Assembly (NCBI GenBank): GCA_030446525.1
Contig: JAUJNC010000194.1
Span: forward strand, 1-8,196
DNA length: 8,196 bases
Origin: Armatimonadaceae bacterium
GTDB taxonomy: Bacteria > Armatimonadota > Armatimonadia > Armatimonadales > Armatimonadaceae
Direction: 5' to 3'
Shown one piece after another: positions 1-7,417 of this stretch. Numbering within the stretch: position 1 is the stretch's first letter; each line of letters starts with the position of its first letter. The position numbers and the translations under genes are program-made. The notes beneath the pieces were generated by a model. The model had not been told where the DNA came from, ran no database searches, and was given only the letters and a program-made list of their open reading frames with translations.

Positions 1-1
1 C

Positions 2-463
2 GGCGCCTTCGCGCTCTCCGCCCTGGCGCTGCTGCTTTTCGCCTCGGTCGGGCTCGGCGCGCTTTCCTACTACAACCTTGCCGTCGGGGCGATCTTCTGG
101 CAATACCTGCTGCTGCGCCTGTTCGCGCTCGCCCTCGTGTGCGCCCTGACGATCACGCTTTCCCTGTTCCTGACGCCGGGCGCGACCGTCACGGTCTCCC
201 TGCTGCTGGCGGCGGGCGGGGCGACCTTCTCGCAGGCGGTCCTGCTGCTGGGCGGCACGGCGGGCCGCACCGCACAGGCCATCCTGCGCGGGAGCTACTA
301 CGTCCTGCCGCACCTCGACCTGTTCGACCTTTCCCGCAAGGTGTCCTACGGCTGGAAGCCGGTGGCGGCGTGGGCGGTCTGGGCGCTGTTCGCCTACGCC
401 GCGTCCTATACGGCGCTGCTGCTCGCGCTCGGGGTGTGGCGGTTCAAACGGCAGGCGGTGTGA
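2..463 (+). CDS. ABC-2 type transporter permease, C-terminal part (partial at left edge)
   Basis: This is the last 153 residues of a polytopic inner-membrane protein that is already open at the window edge, so its start is not visible. Four strongly hydrophobic stretches can be seen, at about fragment residues 1-23, 32-58, 60-83 and 121-145. They are followed by a short basic tail (FKRQAV). Between the last two lies the loop YYVLPHLDLFDLSRKVSYG. A loop of this kind (YYxLPxLxxFxL...YG) before the final helix is typical of ABC-2 permeases of the NosY type. Such proteins form the channel of an ABC exporter together with a separate ATPase, which would be expected upstream outside the window. The substrate cannot be inferred. 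The gene stops 2 bases before the next start, so the two are very likely co-transcribed and translationally coupled. Family assignment rests on the C-terminal pattern only. Confidence 0.72.
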   Translation, partial: GAFALSALALLLFASVGLGALSYYNLAVGAIFWQYLLLRLFALALVCALTITLSLFLTPGATVTVSLLLAAGGATFSQAVLLLGGTAGRTAQAILRGSYYVLPHLDLFDLSRKVSYGWKPVAAWAVWALFAYAASYTALLLALGVWRFKRQAV

Positions 464-465
464 CC

Positions 466-1362
466 ATGTGGAGGAACCTCTTTGCCGTTGTTGCGGCGGC
501 CGGCGTGATGACGGCCGGCGGGGCGATCTCCGGCCGGGTGCGGCCGGTCGTGGCGCAGACGGGCGGCCTTCCCCCGGCGCAGCAGGGCAAGCTGGAAGAG
601 GCAGCGTCGGCGTCGCTCCTCGGGCAGTTCCGCTCTTCGATGGCCGACTTCCTGTGGCTGAAGGCGGACAAGTACCTGCATAACGGGGTCGACCTGCGCG
701 GGTTGACAGCGCGGGAAGGCAAAAGCCACGACGTGGCGCGCGCAAACTCCGCCGCCGGCGAGCACGACTGCGGCCACCACGACGAAACCACGGTGATCCC
801 GGAAGGGGAGCGGGACTGGCGCGGCGTGTTCGGTGACCTGGAACGCGAGATAAAGCCGTACCAGGACATGCGCAACCACCGGCACCGGGACCCCGAGGAG
901 GCGCTGCCGCTGTTCCGGCTCATGACCTGGAGCAACCCGCGCTTCGTGCCCGGCTACGTCATCGGGGCGTCCCTGATCGCGCGCGAGCGCTCCAAAGTGC
1001 CGGAGGCGGTCTCCTTTCTGAAGGAAGGCGCGAAAAACAACCCCCACAGTATCGAGATCCAGAACGCCCTGGGGATGATGCTGACCGCGCGACAGCGTTG
1101 GTGGGACGAGGCGGTCCCGTACCTGAAGCGGGCCATCCAGATCGGCGCGGCGCGCGACCCCCGAACCCTGACCGAGGACGAAAGCGAGGCGTACCGGGAC
1201 GCCTTCCGCTGGCTGGTGCTGAACCGGCGCGAGGCGGGGCGGCCGGCGGAGGCGCGCGCGGCGGCCCTGGCGGGCCTGCACGCCTTCCCCGGCGACGTGG
1301 TCTGCCGCAATCACCTGCGCGGCAAGCGACAAGCGCCGCCGTTGACGTCCCACGCCCATTGA
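466..1362 (+). CDS. Exported or membrane-anchored TPR-repeat protein
   Basis: A 298-residue protein starting at the ATG 2 bases after the permease stop, with a purine-rich AGGCGG about 8 bases upstream. Residues 5-30 form a hydrophobic N-terminal segment ending VVAQT, so a signal peptide or single anchor is likely and the rest probably faces the periplasm. A conserved-looking block at about 52-75 (FRSSMADFLWLKADKYLHNG) is followed by a linker rich in His, Asp and Glu (about 88-110). Next comes a DWRGVFGDLEREIKPY segment at 117-132. Residues about 143-275 form helical pairs of the tetratricopeptide type: DPEEALPLFRLMTWSNP, then VPEAVSFLKEGAKNNP, then WWDEAVPYLKRAIQ, with a last degenerate one. 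I recall similar TPR proteins placed directly after ABC-2 permeases in environmental bacteria, and the 2-base spacing supports a partnership with the transporter. TPRs give a protein-binding scaffold, and no catalytic residues are apparent. The exact role is unknown. Confidence 0.8.
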   Translation: MWRNLFAVVAAAGVMTAGGAISGRVRPVVAQTGGLPPAQQGKLEEAASASLLGQFRSSMADFLWLKADKYLHNGVDLRGLTAREGKSHDVARANSAAGEHDCGHHDETTVIPEGERDWRGVFGDLEREIKPYQDMRNHRHRDPEEALPLFRLMTWSNPRFVPGYVIGASLIARERSKVPEAVSFLKEGAKNNPHSIEIQNALGMMLTARQRWWDEAVPYLKRAIQIGAARDPRTLTEDESEAYRDAFRWLVLNRREAGRPAEARAAALAGLHAFPGDVVCRNHLRGKRQAPPLTSHAH

Positions 1363-1379
1363 GGGAGAATCCGTACGCT

Positions 1380-3302
1380 ATGCAGCCGATCGAACCGAAG
1401 TTGCCTGCCCCCACGGCGGCAAGGGACACGTGCGTGCGGCAGGACCGTTTCCTGGCAGGGCTCTTGTTCCTCGGCGTCTTTGCCGTGTACGGGGGGACTC
1501 TGTGTCGCACTATCTACACGGGCGACGACGGCGACTTCATCACGGCGATGGCGACGTTCGGCACGCCCCACCCCACGGGCTATCCGCTGTACTGTCTGCT
1601 GGGGCGCCTGTTCCTTGAGATCGTTCCCTTCGGCAACCCGGCGCTCCGGGTCAACCTGATGACCGCCCTGTTCGGGGCGGCATCCGTGGCCGTTTTCTTC
1701 CGCTTCCTGGCGCTCCTGGTCCCGCAGCGGTTCTGGGCGGCGGCCGCGGCGCTCCTGCTCGCCTTCACGCCGACGCTGTGGCAGCAGAGCCTGAGCTGTG
1801 AGGTCTACTCGCTCACCTGCCTGTTCCTGTCCGCGCTGCTGTACCTGGCCACGCTCTGGCTTTCCCGGCCCGATGACGTGCGCCTGCTGCGCGGGCTCGC
1901 CTTCACCTACGGCCTCGCGCTCACCAATCACCTGAGCATGGCCCTGTTCCTCCCCGGAGTTTTGCTCCTGGTGTTTGCCGGGCGACGGTCACTATGGCGG
2001 GAGGGAAAGACTCTGGCGTCGCTCGTGGCTCTTTTGCTCCTGCCGCTCGCGCTGTACGCCTACCTGCCGCTGGCTGCCCGGTGCGGCGCGCCCGTTAACT
2101 GGGGCGATCCTTCCACGCCCGCGGCGTTCCTGGGCCATGTCACCGGCGCCATGTTCCGCGACGAGATGTTCTCCTCGGCGGGCGTGATGTGGGAACAGGC
2201 CCGCGCCTACGGCGGTTACCTGGTGAACGAGTTCGGGCTCTGGCTCCTATGGCTCGTCCCGGTCGGCGCCGTGGCGCTGTGGCGGCGGCAGCGCGGGCTC
2301 TGCCTGCTGCTGCTCTACATCTGGGCCGCCAACGTCGTTTATGCGATCAGCTACGACATCTTCGACATCTATGTTTACTACCTGCCGTCCTACATGGCGG
2401 CGGCGGCGCTGCTGGCGGCGGGCGCGCCGGCGGCGCTGGGCTGGGCGTGGGATCGCCTCCGGTTGACGGCCGAGGCGCGGGCGCGTTACGCGCGCCTGGC
2501 GGCCCTGGCCGCGCTGACCGCCCCCGTCCTGCAGATGTCGCTCCACTACGCCGCGATCGACAAGAGCGGTAACTTCCTCGAGGACGACTTCTCCGCCAAC
2601 ATCCTCCGGTCCTCCCCCGCCGGGGCGCTCGTCGTCACCAGCTCGACCGTCCCTTTCACGCTCTGGTACCGCCGCTTCGTGCTCGGCGAACGGCCGGATC
2701 TGGTGCCGATCCACCGCGCCATGGCGCGGGGGCTGTTCGGCTACAACGCCTGGTACTGCAAGCACCTGCCACGCATGTACCCGGACGTGGCCGGCACCGG
2801 GAGCGCGACCCCGGATCAGGCGGCCCGCGGCGAGTTCCTCCTGCAGATGATGCGGCGGGCCGTTGCGCGGGACATACCCGTCATCGTCATCGCCGACGCG
2901 CGCTACGACGACACCAGGACGGCGGACGGCCACCTCTCCTTTAACGAACAGGTGGCCGCTTCGTTCGACCGCGTCCCCTGGGGGGTGGGGGAGCGGCTTT
3001 ACTCGAAGGGGCAGGCGCCGCCGCCCGGGGTGATCGTGGCGGAGAACGAGCGCCTGTGGCGTTCCTTTGTCACGCGCGGCCTGTACACCACCTGGGCGAA
3101 GGCCGACCCGATGCAGGGACACATACCGCGCCGGTACGCCGAGGCGAGCCTTTCGCTGGGCGCCCTCGCGGAAGAAGCGGGGCGCTACCACGTCGCGAAA
3201 GCGGCGTACGAGCGGTCGCTGCGCCTGTACCACATACCCGCCGCGTACGCCGGCCTGGCGCGGTGTTCTTCGATGATAGCGAGGTGGAAACGGCAATGGT
3301 GA
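1380..3302 (+). CDS. DUF2723-family membrane glycosyltransferase-like protein (GT-C type) with TPR-like tail
   Basis: A 640-residue protein. The ATG follows a GAGGGAG purine stretch (1361-1367) that overlaps the stop of the previous gene. The open frame extends further upstream, but that part only overlaps the TPR gene. DUF2723 landmarks appear in order: TGDDGDFITA at 47-56 in the first periplasmic loop, HPTGYPLY at 64-71, EVYSL at 141-145, GLALTNH at 178-184, YLPLAAR at 228-234, NWGDP at 240-244 and HVTG at 253-256. About ten hydrophobic segments lie between 23 and 390. From about 394 the protein is soluble, with a FTLWYRR...GERPDLV segment as in family members. It ends in a TPR-like helical pair (about 588-628). 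The family is considered related to protein O-mannosyltransferases (GT-C fold), which move sugar from a lipid carrier to an acceptor outside the membrane. Donor and acceptor here are unknown. The 3' end overlaps the next gene by 7 bases. Confidence 0.85.
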   Translation: MQPIEPKLPAPTAARDTCVRQDRFLAGLLFLGVFAVYGGTLCRTIYTGDDGDFITAMATFGTPHPTGYPLYCLLGRLFLEIVPFGNPALRVNLMTALFGAASVAVFFRFLALLVPQRFWAAAAALLLAFTPTLWQQSLSCEVYSLTCLFLSALLYLATLWLSRPDDVRLLRGLAFTYGLALTNHLSMALFLPGVLLLVFAGRRSLWREGKTLASLVALLLLPLALYAYLPLAARCGAPVNWGDPSTPAAFLGHVTGAMFRDEMFSSAGVMWEQARAYGGYLVNEFGLWLLWLVPVGAVALWRRQRGLCLLLLYIWAANVVYAISYDIFDIYVYYLPSYMAAAALLAAGAPAALGWAWDRLRLTAEARARYARLAALAALTAPVLQMSLHYAAIDKSGNFLEDDFSANILRSSPAGALVVTSSTVPFTLWYRRFVLGERPDLVPIHRAMARGLFGYNAWYCKHLPRMYPDVAGTGSATPDQAARGEFLLQMMRRAVARDIPVIVIADARYDDTRTADGHLSFNEQVAASFDRVPWGVGERLYSKGQAPPPGVIVAENERLWRSFVTRGLYTTWAKADPMQGHIPRRYAEASLSLGALAEEAGRYHVAKAAYERSLRLYHIPAAYAGLARCSSMIARWKRQW

Positions 3303-5092
3303 AGACGATTCCCGCCGCGCCCGTCCGGGCGGAGGGACGGGGGCTTTCTCGAGGCGCGGTTGTAAGTGTTGTCGTGGTCTGCACGCTGCTCGCGTTCGCG
3401 CTGCGCGTCTTTTTGGCCGCGCGGAGCGGGCTGTGGCGCGACGAGGCTTTGTTCTTGTTCATCGTTCGCTCCCCGTCCGCGGGCGCGATGCTGGAGTTTC
3501 TGCGGCTGCACGAATCGCATCCCCCCCTGTTCTATCTGCTCATGCGCGTGTGGCTGAACGTGTTCGGGGATTCCGAAACCGCCGCCCTGGCGCTTCCCGT
3601 CCTGCTGGGCGCGCTCCTCATCCCGGTCATCTACCTTGTGGGCGCGCGCGTTTTTTCCCCGACGGCCGGTCTCGTGGCCGCCCTGCTCGCCGCGCTGTCC
3701 GGCGCGCTTGCCGAGAACGCCGCCCTGGTGCGCCCCTACTCTTTGCTGCCACTGCTCTGCCTCCTGTCGGTGTTTTTCCTGTGGGAAAGCCTGAACCGGG
3801 AGGGCGCGCCGGCGGACCGGCTGCGCCCGTGGCTGGCGTACGGGTGCGCCACGCTCGCCCTGCTTTACACCCACAACTGGTCCTGGCTGGTGCTGGGCGC
3901 GCAGTGGGCGGTGGTTGTACTCTGCTGGAAGCGACGCCCCGCGGGGGAGCGTATCGGCTGGCGCGGGCGCGTCCTGCGCGAATGGGCTTGTGTTCAAGCC
4001 ATGGTGTTGACGGCGTACGCGCCGTGGCTCCCGTCTCTGATCTATCAGGCCCAGCACGCGGGCCACGGCCTCGCCAAACTGCCCAGGGTTTTTCCGTCGC
4101 TGTCGCAGTTCGCCACCATCCTGGTGCCGCTCCCCTACGACTATGCCGGGTTCGTGTGCCTCGCCTTGATCGCTTTTCTCGCCGGGCGGGCGGCGATCTC
4201 CTTGCGCCGAGGCCGCCCGGGGGCCGCCGCGAACCCGGACGCGGGGGACACCCGGCGGCGGACGACGGCCCTTCTTTTGTTCCTGGGCGTCCCGTGCCTC
4301 GCGTTCGCGGCGGCGCTCGCGCTCAACGCCCGCTCCCTCTTGCTTCTGCCGCGCTGCCTGACGATGCTCGCCCCCTGCGCGCTCCTCGTCTTCGCCTACG
4401 CCGTCGCCTCGCTGCCGGGCCGCCCCGTGGTGCGCCTGCTGGCGGTCACGGTCACGGCGATGGGCTTTGTCTACGTCTCGCTCCTTTTGCTCACGCAAGT
4501 CAAGTCGAACGCCCGTGAGCTGGCGGGGGCCGTGGCGGCCAAGGCCCGGCCGAGCGACCTCATCGTGATAACGCCCGAACAACTGGCGTCCTCGTTCAAC
4601 TTCTATTACAAAGCAGGCAACCCACAGATCAACTTCCCGCACGAAGGGCGTCAGGAAGCCACGACGTTCGACGACTGGGTTTCGCGCTGCGCGGATCGGC
4701 AGGCGCTGGCGCGCGTGAAGCAGCGGCTGGCGCAGGCGCGGCGCGAGAACCAGCGCGTCTGGCTCATCCTGGCCAGCGGCCTGTACCTCAAGGGCGTGCC
4801 CGATGATGACGAGATGCTGCCGAGAAGCTGGCTGACGACGAACGTGATCGGCGTGGTACGCTCCAGCCAGCTTCTCGAACACCTGATACGCCTGTACGGT
4901 CCCCCCGACAGGGGCGCGGTTCCCGGCGACCGGCGTGACGGCGAAGAGATCCTGACCGCACTCCTTTTCGAGCCCGGCCCGTCCGAAAAGGCCCGCCCGG
5001 CAGGATCACGAGGGGGCGACGGCGAAAAAGCCGGTGGACGCTCCGCCGATGCGTTACCCGCTCTCCGGGAGATGCCCGATGGTTCAGACTGA
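3296..5092 (+). CDS. ArnT/PMT-like GT-C glycosyltransferase (GT39-type membrane enzyme)
   Basis: A 598-residue polytopic membrane protein. I chose the ATG at 3296 because a GAGG (3281-3284) precedes it and the first helix follows closely (22-42). Upstream codons in this frame lie inside the previous gene. The first external loop carries WRDEA (47-51) and HESHPPLFYLL (72-82), the Asp-Glu and His-Pro-Pro signature of dolichyl/undecaprenyl-phosphate sugar transferases of the PMT_2 type. Further landmarks are RPYS at 146-149 and YTHNW at 191-195. About ten helices run to residue 402. A soluble C-terminal domain follows, with the strand SDLIVITPEQ at 420-429 and a SFNFYY segment, as is common in this group. 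The enzyme is expected to transfer a sugar from a polyprenyl-phosphate carrier to a lipid, glycan or protein on the outer face of the inner membrane. Donor and acceptor cannot be told. The tail (about 560-598) is polar, rich in Gly, Arg and Ser, and poorly conserved-looking. The gene overlaps the next start by 14 bases. Confidence 0.86.
   Translation: MVKTIPAAPVRAEGRGLSRGAVVSVVVVCTLLAFALRVFLAARSGLWRDEALFLFIVRSPSAGAMLEFLRLHESHPPLFYLLMRVWLNVFGDSETAALALPVLLGALLIPVIYLVGARVFSPTAGLVAALLAALSGALAENAALVRPYSLLPLLCLLSVFFLWESLNREGAPADRLRPWLAYGCATLALLYTHNWSWLVLGAQWAVVVLCWKRRPAGERIGWRGRVLREWACVQAMVLTAYAPWLPSLIYQAQHAGHGLAKLPRVFPSLSQFATILVPLPYDYAGFVCLALIAFLAGRAAISLRRGRPGAAANPDAGDTRRRTTALLLFLGVPCLAFAAALALNARSLLLLPRCLTMLAPCALLVFAYAVASLPGRPVVRLLAVTVTAMGFVYVSLLLLTQVKSNARELAGAVAAKARPSDLIVITPEQLASSFNFYYKAGNPQINFPHEGRQEATTFDDWVSRCADRQALARVKQRLAQARRENQRVWLILASGLYLKGVPDDDEMLPRSWLTTNVIGVVRSSQLLEHLIRLYGPPDRGAVPGDRRDGEEILTALLFEPGPSEKARPAGSRGGDGEKAGGRSADALPALREMPDGSD
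5067..5071 (+). promoter_or_regulatory. Ribosome binding site of the SpeE-like fusion gene
   Basis: GGGAG lies 7 bases before the ATG at 5079, inside the end of the previous gene. This spacing favours 5079 over the upstream in-frame GTG (5034) and ATG (5049), which lack a comparable purine block. The placement implies translational coupling across the 14-base overlap. Confidence 0.6.
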
Positions 5093-7308
5093 ACACCAGC
5101 CGCTGCGCCGGCCGCTGGACGCCCGCAGACCGTTCTGCTTGTTCTTCCTGTCGGGTGTCTGCACCCTGGTGTATCAGATCGTCTGGCTGCGGCTCGCCTT
5201 CGCCGCCTTCGGGGTCGTCACGCCCGTCCTGTCCGTGGGGATCTCCGTGTTCAAGCTCGGGCGGGCGATCGGCACGTGGGCGGCGGGCAGGTGGGGGGAG
5301 CCGCTCACCAAACGGACGCGCGTTTCGCCGTCTTCTACTACGGCCTGGCCGAGCTCCTGATCGGGCTGGGGGCTTTTGTGGTCCCGCGCGCCTTCGCCTG
5401 GGGCCAGGCCTATCTGGCCGGGTTCGGCTCCGCGGACTCGAGCCGCTATCTCCTGCTGTCCTCCCTCGTTATCGCCGGGGCGCTCCTGCCCTGGTGCGTC
5501 CCTCATGGGGGCGACCCTGCCCTAATGCTCGCCTTTTCCGGGAAAGGGGGTCCGGGGCGCAAAGCGGCTTCAGCTTTCTTTACCTGGCCAACGTCCTCGG
5601 CGCCCCGTTCGGCGCCCTCAGCACGGCGGCGGCTCTGGTGGAGCCCTCGGCTTCCGCAACACGCTGCTGGTCGCGGCCTGCGCGAACGGGGCCATCGCCG
5701 TGGTCGCCTGGGCGCTGGGCAGCCGCCACCGCCGGGGGCGGGAGCCGAGCCCCTGGCACGCCCGGCGCGCGTCGGGGCAGGGGATCCGCCGACGAGCCCG
5801 GCTTTCGTTTGCGCGGTTCTGTTCACCACCGGCTGCGCCTCCATGGGCCTGGAAGTGGTCTGGACGCGCGCCTTCACGCCCGTGCTGGAAACGACCATCT
5901 ACGCGTTCGCCCGGCTGCTGGCGGTCTACCTGCTGGCCACGTGGGTCGGCCTCGCCTGTACCGGGCGGATCTGGCGCGCGGCCGCCCGCACGCGACCGCG
6001 AACCTGCTGAGCGCCCTCGCCCTCTTCTCCCTGCTCCCCGTCGTCGTCAGCGACCCGCGTCAGCACGCCGGCGCGGGCCTCCTGCTGGCGAGCATCTTCC
6101 CCTGCTGCGCGGCTCTGGGCTACCTGACGCCCAAACTCATCGACCAGTACTCGTCGGGCTCTCCGCGGAAGGCCGGGAACGCGTACGCGCTGAACATCGT
6201 CGGCTGCATCGTCGGCCCCCTGCTTGCCGGGTATGTGCTGCTGCCGCTGGTAGGCGTCCGGTTCGCCATGGCCCTTCTCGCCGTGCCCTTCCTCGTGTTT
6301 TACGGCGCGTGCTATGCGGCGCCCGGACGCGGCGCCAATGCGGGTCGGGCGTTGGGTGCGGCCGCCGTGGTTTTGCTGGGCATCGCCACCTTCGTCAGCA
6401 GGAGTTACGAAGACGGCCGATTCTACGGCGACAACGTCGTCCGTCGCGACCACACGGCGACTGTGATCGCTTACGGCCAGGGCATGCACAAGCGCATGCT
6501 CGTCAACGGCGTCGGGATAACCTCCCTCACCCCGATCACCAAGGTGATGGCCCACCTGCCCCTCGCCCTGCACGAGCAAAAGCCGGCGTCGGCGCTTGCC
6601 ATCTGTTTCGGGATGGGCACCACGTTCCGCTCGTTGATGAGCTGGGACATGCGGGTGACGGCGGTCGAGCTGGTGCCCAGCGTCGTCGAGGTGTTCCCGT
6701 TCTACTTCGGCGACGCCGGCGCCCTGCTCCGAAGCCCGAACGCGCGCATCGTGATCGATGACGGGCGGCGGTTCCTGAGCCGGACCGGCGACACGTTCGA
6801 CGTGGTCACGATCGACCCGCCCCCGCCGGTGGAAGCGGCGGGCTCCAGCCTGCTGTACTCGCAGGAGTTTTACCAGGCGCTCAAAGAGCGCCTGAAGCCG
6901 GGGGGCATCGTGCACCAGTGGTTCCCGGGCTGGCCGGGACCGGACAGCCGGAGGATGCTGCAGGCGGTCCTCCGGTCCGTCAGCAACGAGTTCCCCCACG
7001 TCAAGGTCTTTCACTCCGTCGAGGGCTGGGGCTGGCACATCCTGGCTTCCCTGACGCCGATGCGCACCCCCTCGGCCGCCGAAATGACGGCGCGGCTGCC
7101 CGAGCGTGCGAAGGCCGACCTCGTGGAATGGTTCGGGGGCCGCGATGTGCGGGAAGTGGCCGCACGGATCCTGCAGCGAGAAACGGACGTCCGGCGGCTG
7201 ATGAGCGCCGACGAGCGGCTCGTCATCACCGACGACCGGCCCTACAACGAGTACTTCTTCCTACGCCGGCACTGGCCCGGGTTGCTGACCGGCAACACGG
7301 CGCAATGA
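5079..7308 (+). pseudogene. Membrane protein fused to spermidine-synthase-like domain, multiply frameshifted
   Basis: The coding signal runs from the ATG at 5079 to the TGA at 7306-7308 but changes frame about seven times in its first 900 bases. The pieces join into one recognisable protein. They are FLSGVCTLVYQIVWLRLAF (from about 5140), ARFAVFYYGLAELLIGLGAF (5318-5377), LMGATLP (5502-5522), SGFSFLYLANVLGAPFGAL (5563-5619), LGFRNTLLVAACANGAIAVV (5646-5705), ASMGLEVVWTRAFTPVLETT (5840-5899) and then the intact part from 5989. The SGxxxLVYQxxWxR, MGATLPL and LY..N..GA motifs belong to bacterial polytopic membrane proteins fused to a SpeE-like Rossmann domain. The frame changes leave no route to a full-length product without ribosomal slippage. 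Because protein-level similarity persists across every break and most breaks sit in short C or T runs, sequencing or assembly error is as likely as true decay. It is the last gene of the plus-strand operon. Confidence 0.78.
5989..7308 (+). CDS. Intact 3' part of the fusion gene: last membrane helices plus spermidine-synthase-like domain
   Basis: One uninterrupted frame of 439 residues that must be the continuation of the broken gene, because it lacks a convincing start of its own. Hydrophobic helices lie at about 6004-6120 and 6196-6400, including KAGNAYALNIVGCIVGPLLAG. The soluble domain begins near 6430. It has a glycine-rich nucleotide-binding turn FGMGTT (6607-6624), an acidic strand end TAVEL (glutamate at 6667), and DDGRRFL (6757-6777). 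Next are TIDPPPP (6808-6828), SSLLYSQEFYQAL (6844-6882) and LKPGGIVHQWFP. This order matches the spermidine synthase / SAM-binding fold. The C-terminus ITDDRPYNEYFFLRRHW is typical of the membrane-fused members. The second Asp of the classical DSTD catalytic loop is replaced by proline, so aminopropyl transfer to putrescine should not be assumed. The substrate is unknown. Confidence 0.72.
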   Translation, partial: HATANLLSALALFSLLPVVVSDPRQHAGAGLLLASIFPCCAALGYLTPKLIDQYSSGSPRKAGNAYALNIVGCIVGPLLAGYVLLPLVGVRFAMALLAVPFLVFYGACYAAPGRGANAGRALGAAAVVLLGIATFVSRSYEDGRFYGDNVVRRDHTATVIAYGQGMHKRMLVNGVGITSLTPITKVMAHLPLALHEQKPASALAICFGMGTTFRSLMSWDMRVTAVELVPSVVEVFPFYFGDAGALLRSPNARIVIDDGRRFLSRTGDTFDVVTIDPPPPVEAAGSSLLYSQEFYQALKERLKPGGIVHQWFPGWPGPDSRRMLQAVLRSVSNEFPHVKVFHSVEGWGWHILASLTPMRTPSAAEMTARLPERAKADLVEWFGGRDVREVAARILQRETDVRRLMSADERLVITDDRPYNEYFFLRRHWPGLLTGNTAQ

Positions 7309-7417
7309 TCCCGAGAAGCGACAGGGAACGGGGTTTATTGGGACCAGAAGGATCTCCTTAACAAGCAGGCCTGACAGTCAAAAGTCCCCTTGACCTTACG
7401 CAGAAGCCCAGGCACGT
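7309..7417. other. Convergent intergenic gap without a clear terminator
   Basis: This 109-base gap separates the end of the plus-strand operon from the 3' end of the minus-strand pair. I see only short weak inverted repeats: GTCAA (7377-7381) with TTGAC (7390-7394), and an AAGGA/TCCTT pair with a 2-base loop near 7348. Neither is followed by a T run on either strand. The base composition drops here from the high GC of the operon. Confidence 0.5.

Noticed and set aside
1098..1379. N-terminal extension of the DUF2723 protein by 94 codons
   Set aside because: It lies inside the TPR gene in another frame and reads as Gly/Arg/Pro-rich filler. The ATG at 1380 directly precedes the first helix and has a purine-rich stretch upstream.
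2247..3296. 349-codon open frame on the minus strand, opposite the DUF2723 gene
   Set aside because: It is a low-complexity Arg/Gly/Val-rich translation antisense to a recognisable gene, made possible by high GC removing stop codons.
3185..4882. 565-codon open frame on the minus strand, opposite the ArnT/PMT-like gene
   Set aside because: Its product is dominated by Arg, Gln, Glu and Gly with no family motif, as expected for the complement of a high-GC membrane gene. The plus strand here carries clear GT-C signatures.
5500..5525. Programmed ribosomal frameshifting as the explanation for the frame changes
   Set aside because: There are about seven events of mixed sign with no slippery heptamer plus downstream structure at each. 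Accidental indels are far simpler.
5926..7038. 370-codon open frame on the minus strand, opposite the SpeE-like domain
   Set aside because: It shows no recognisable motif, while the opposite strand has an ordered SpeE-type motif series.
7377..7394. Inverted repeat GTCAA / TTGAC as a terminator between the convergent operons
   Set aside because: A 5-base AT-containing stem with an 8-base loop and no T run on either strand is too weak to call an intrinsic terminator.
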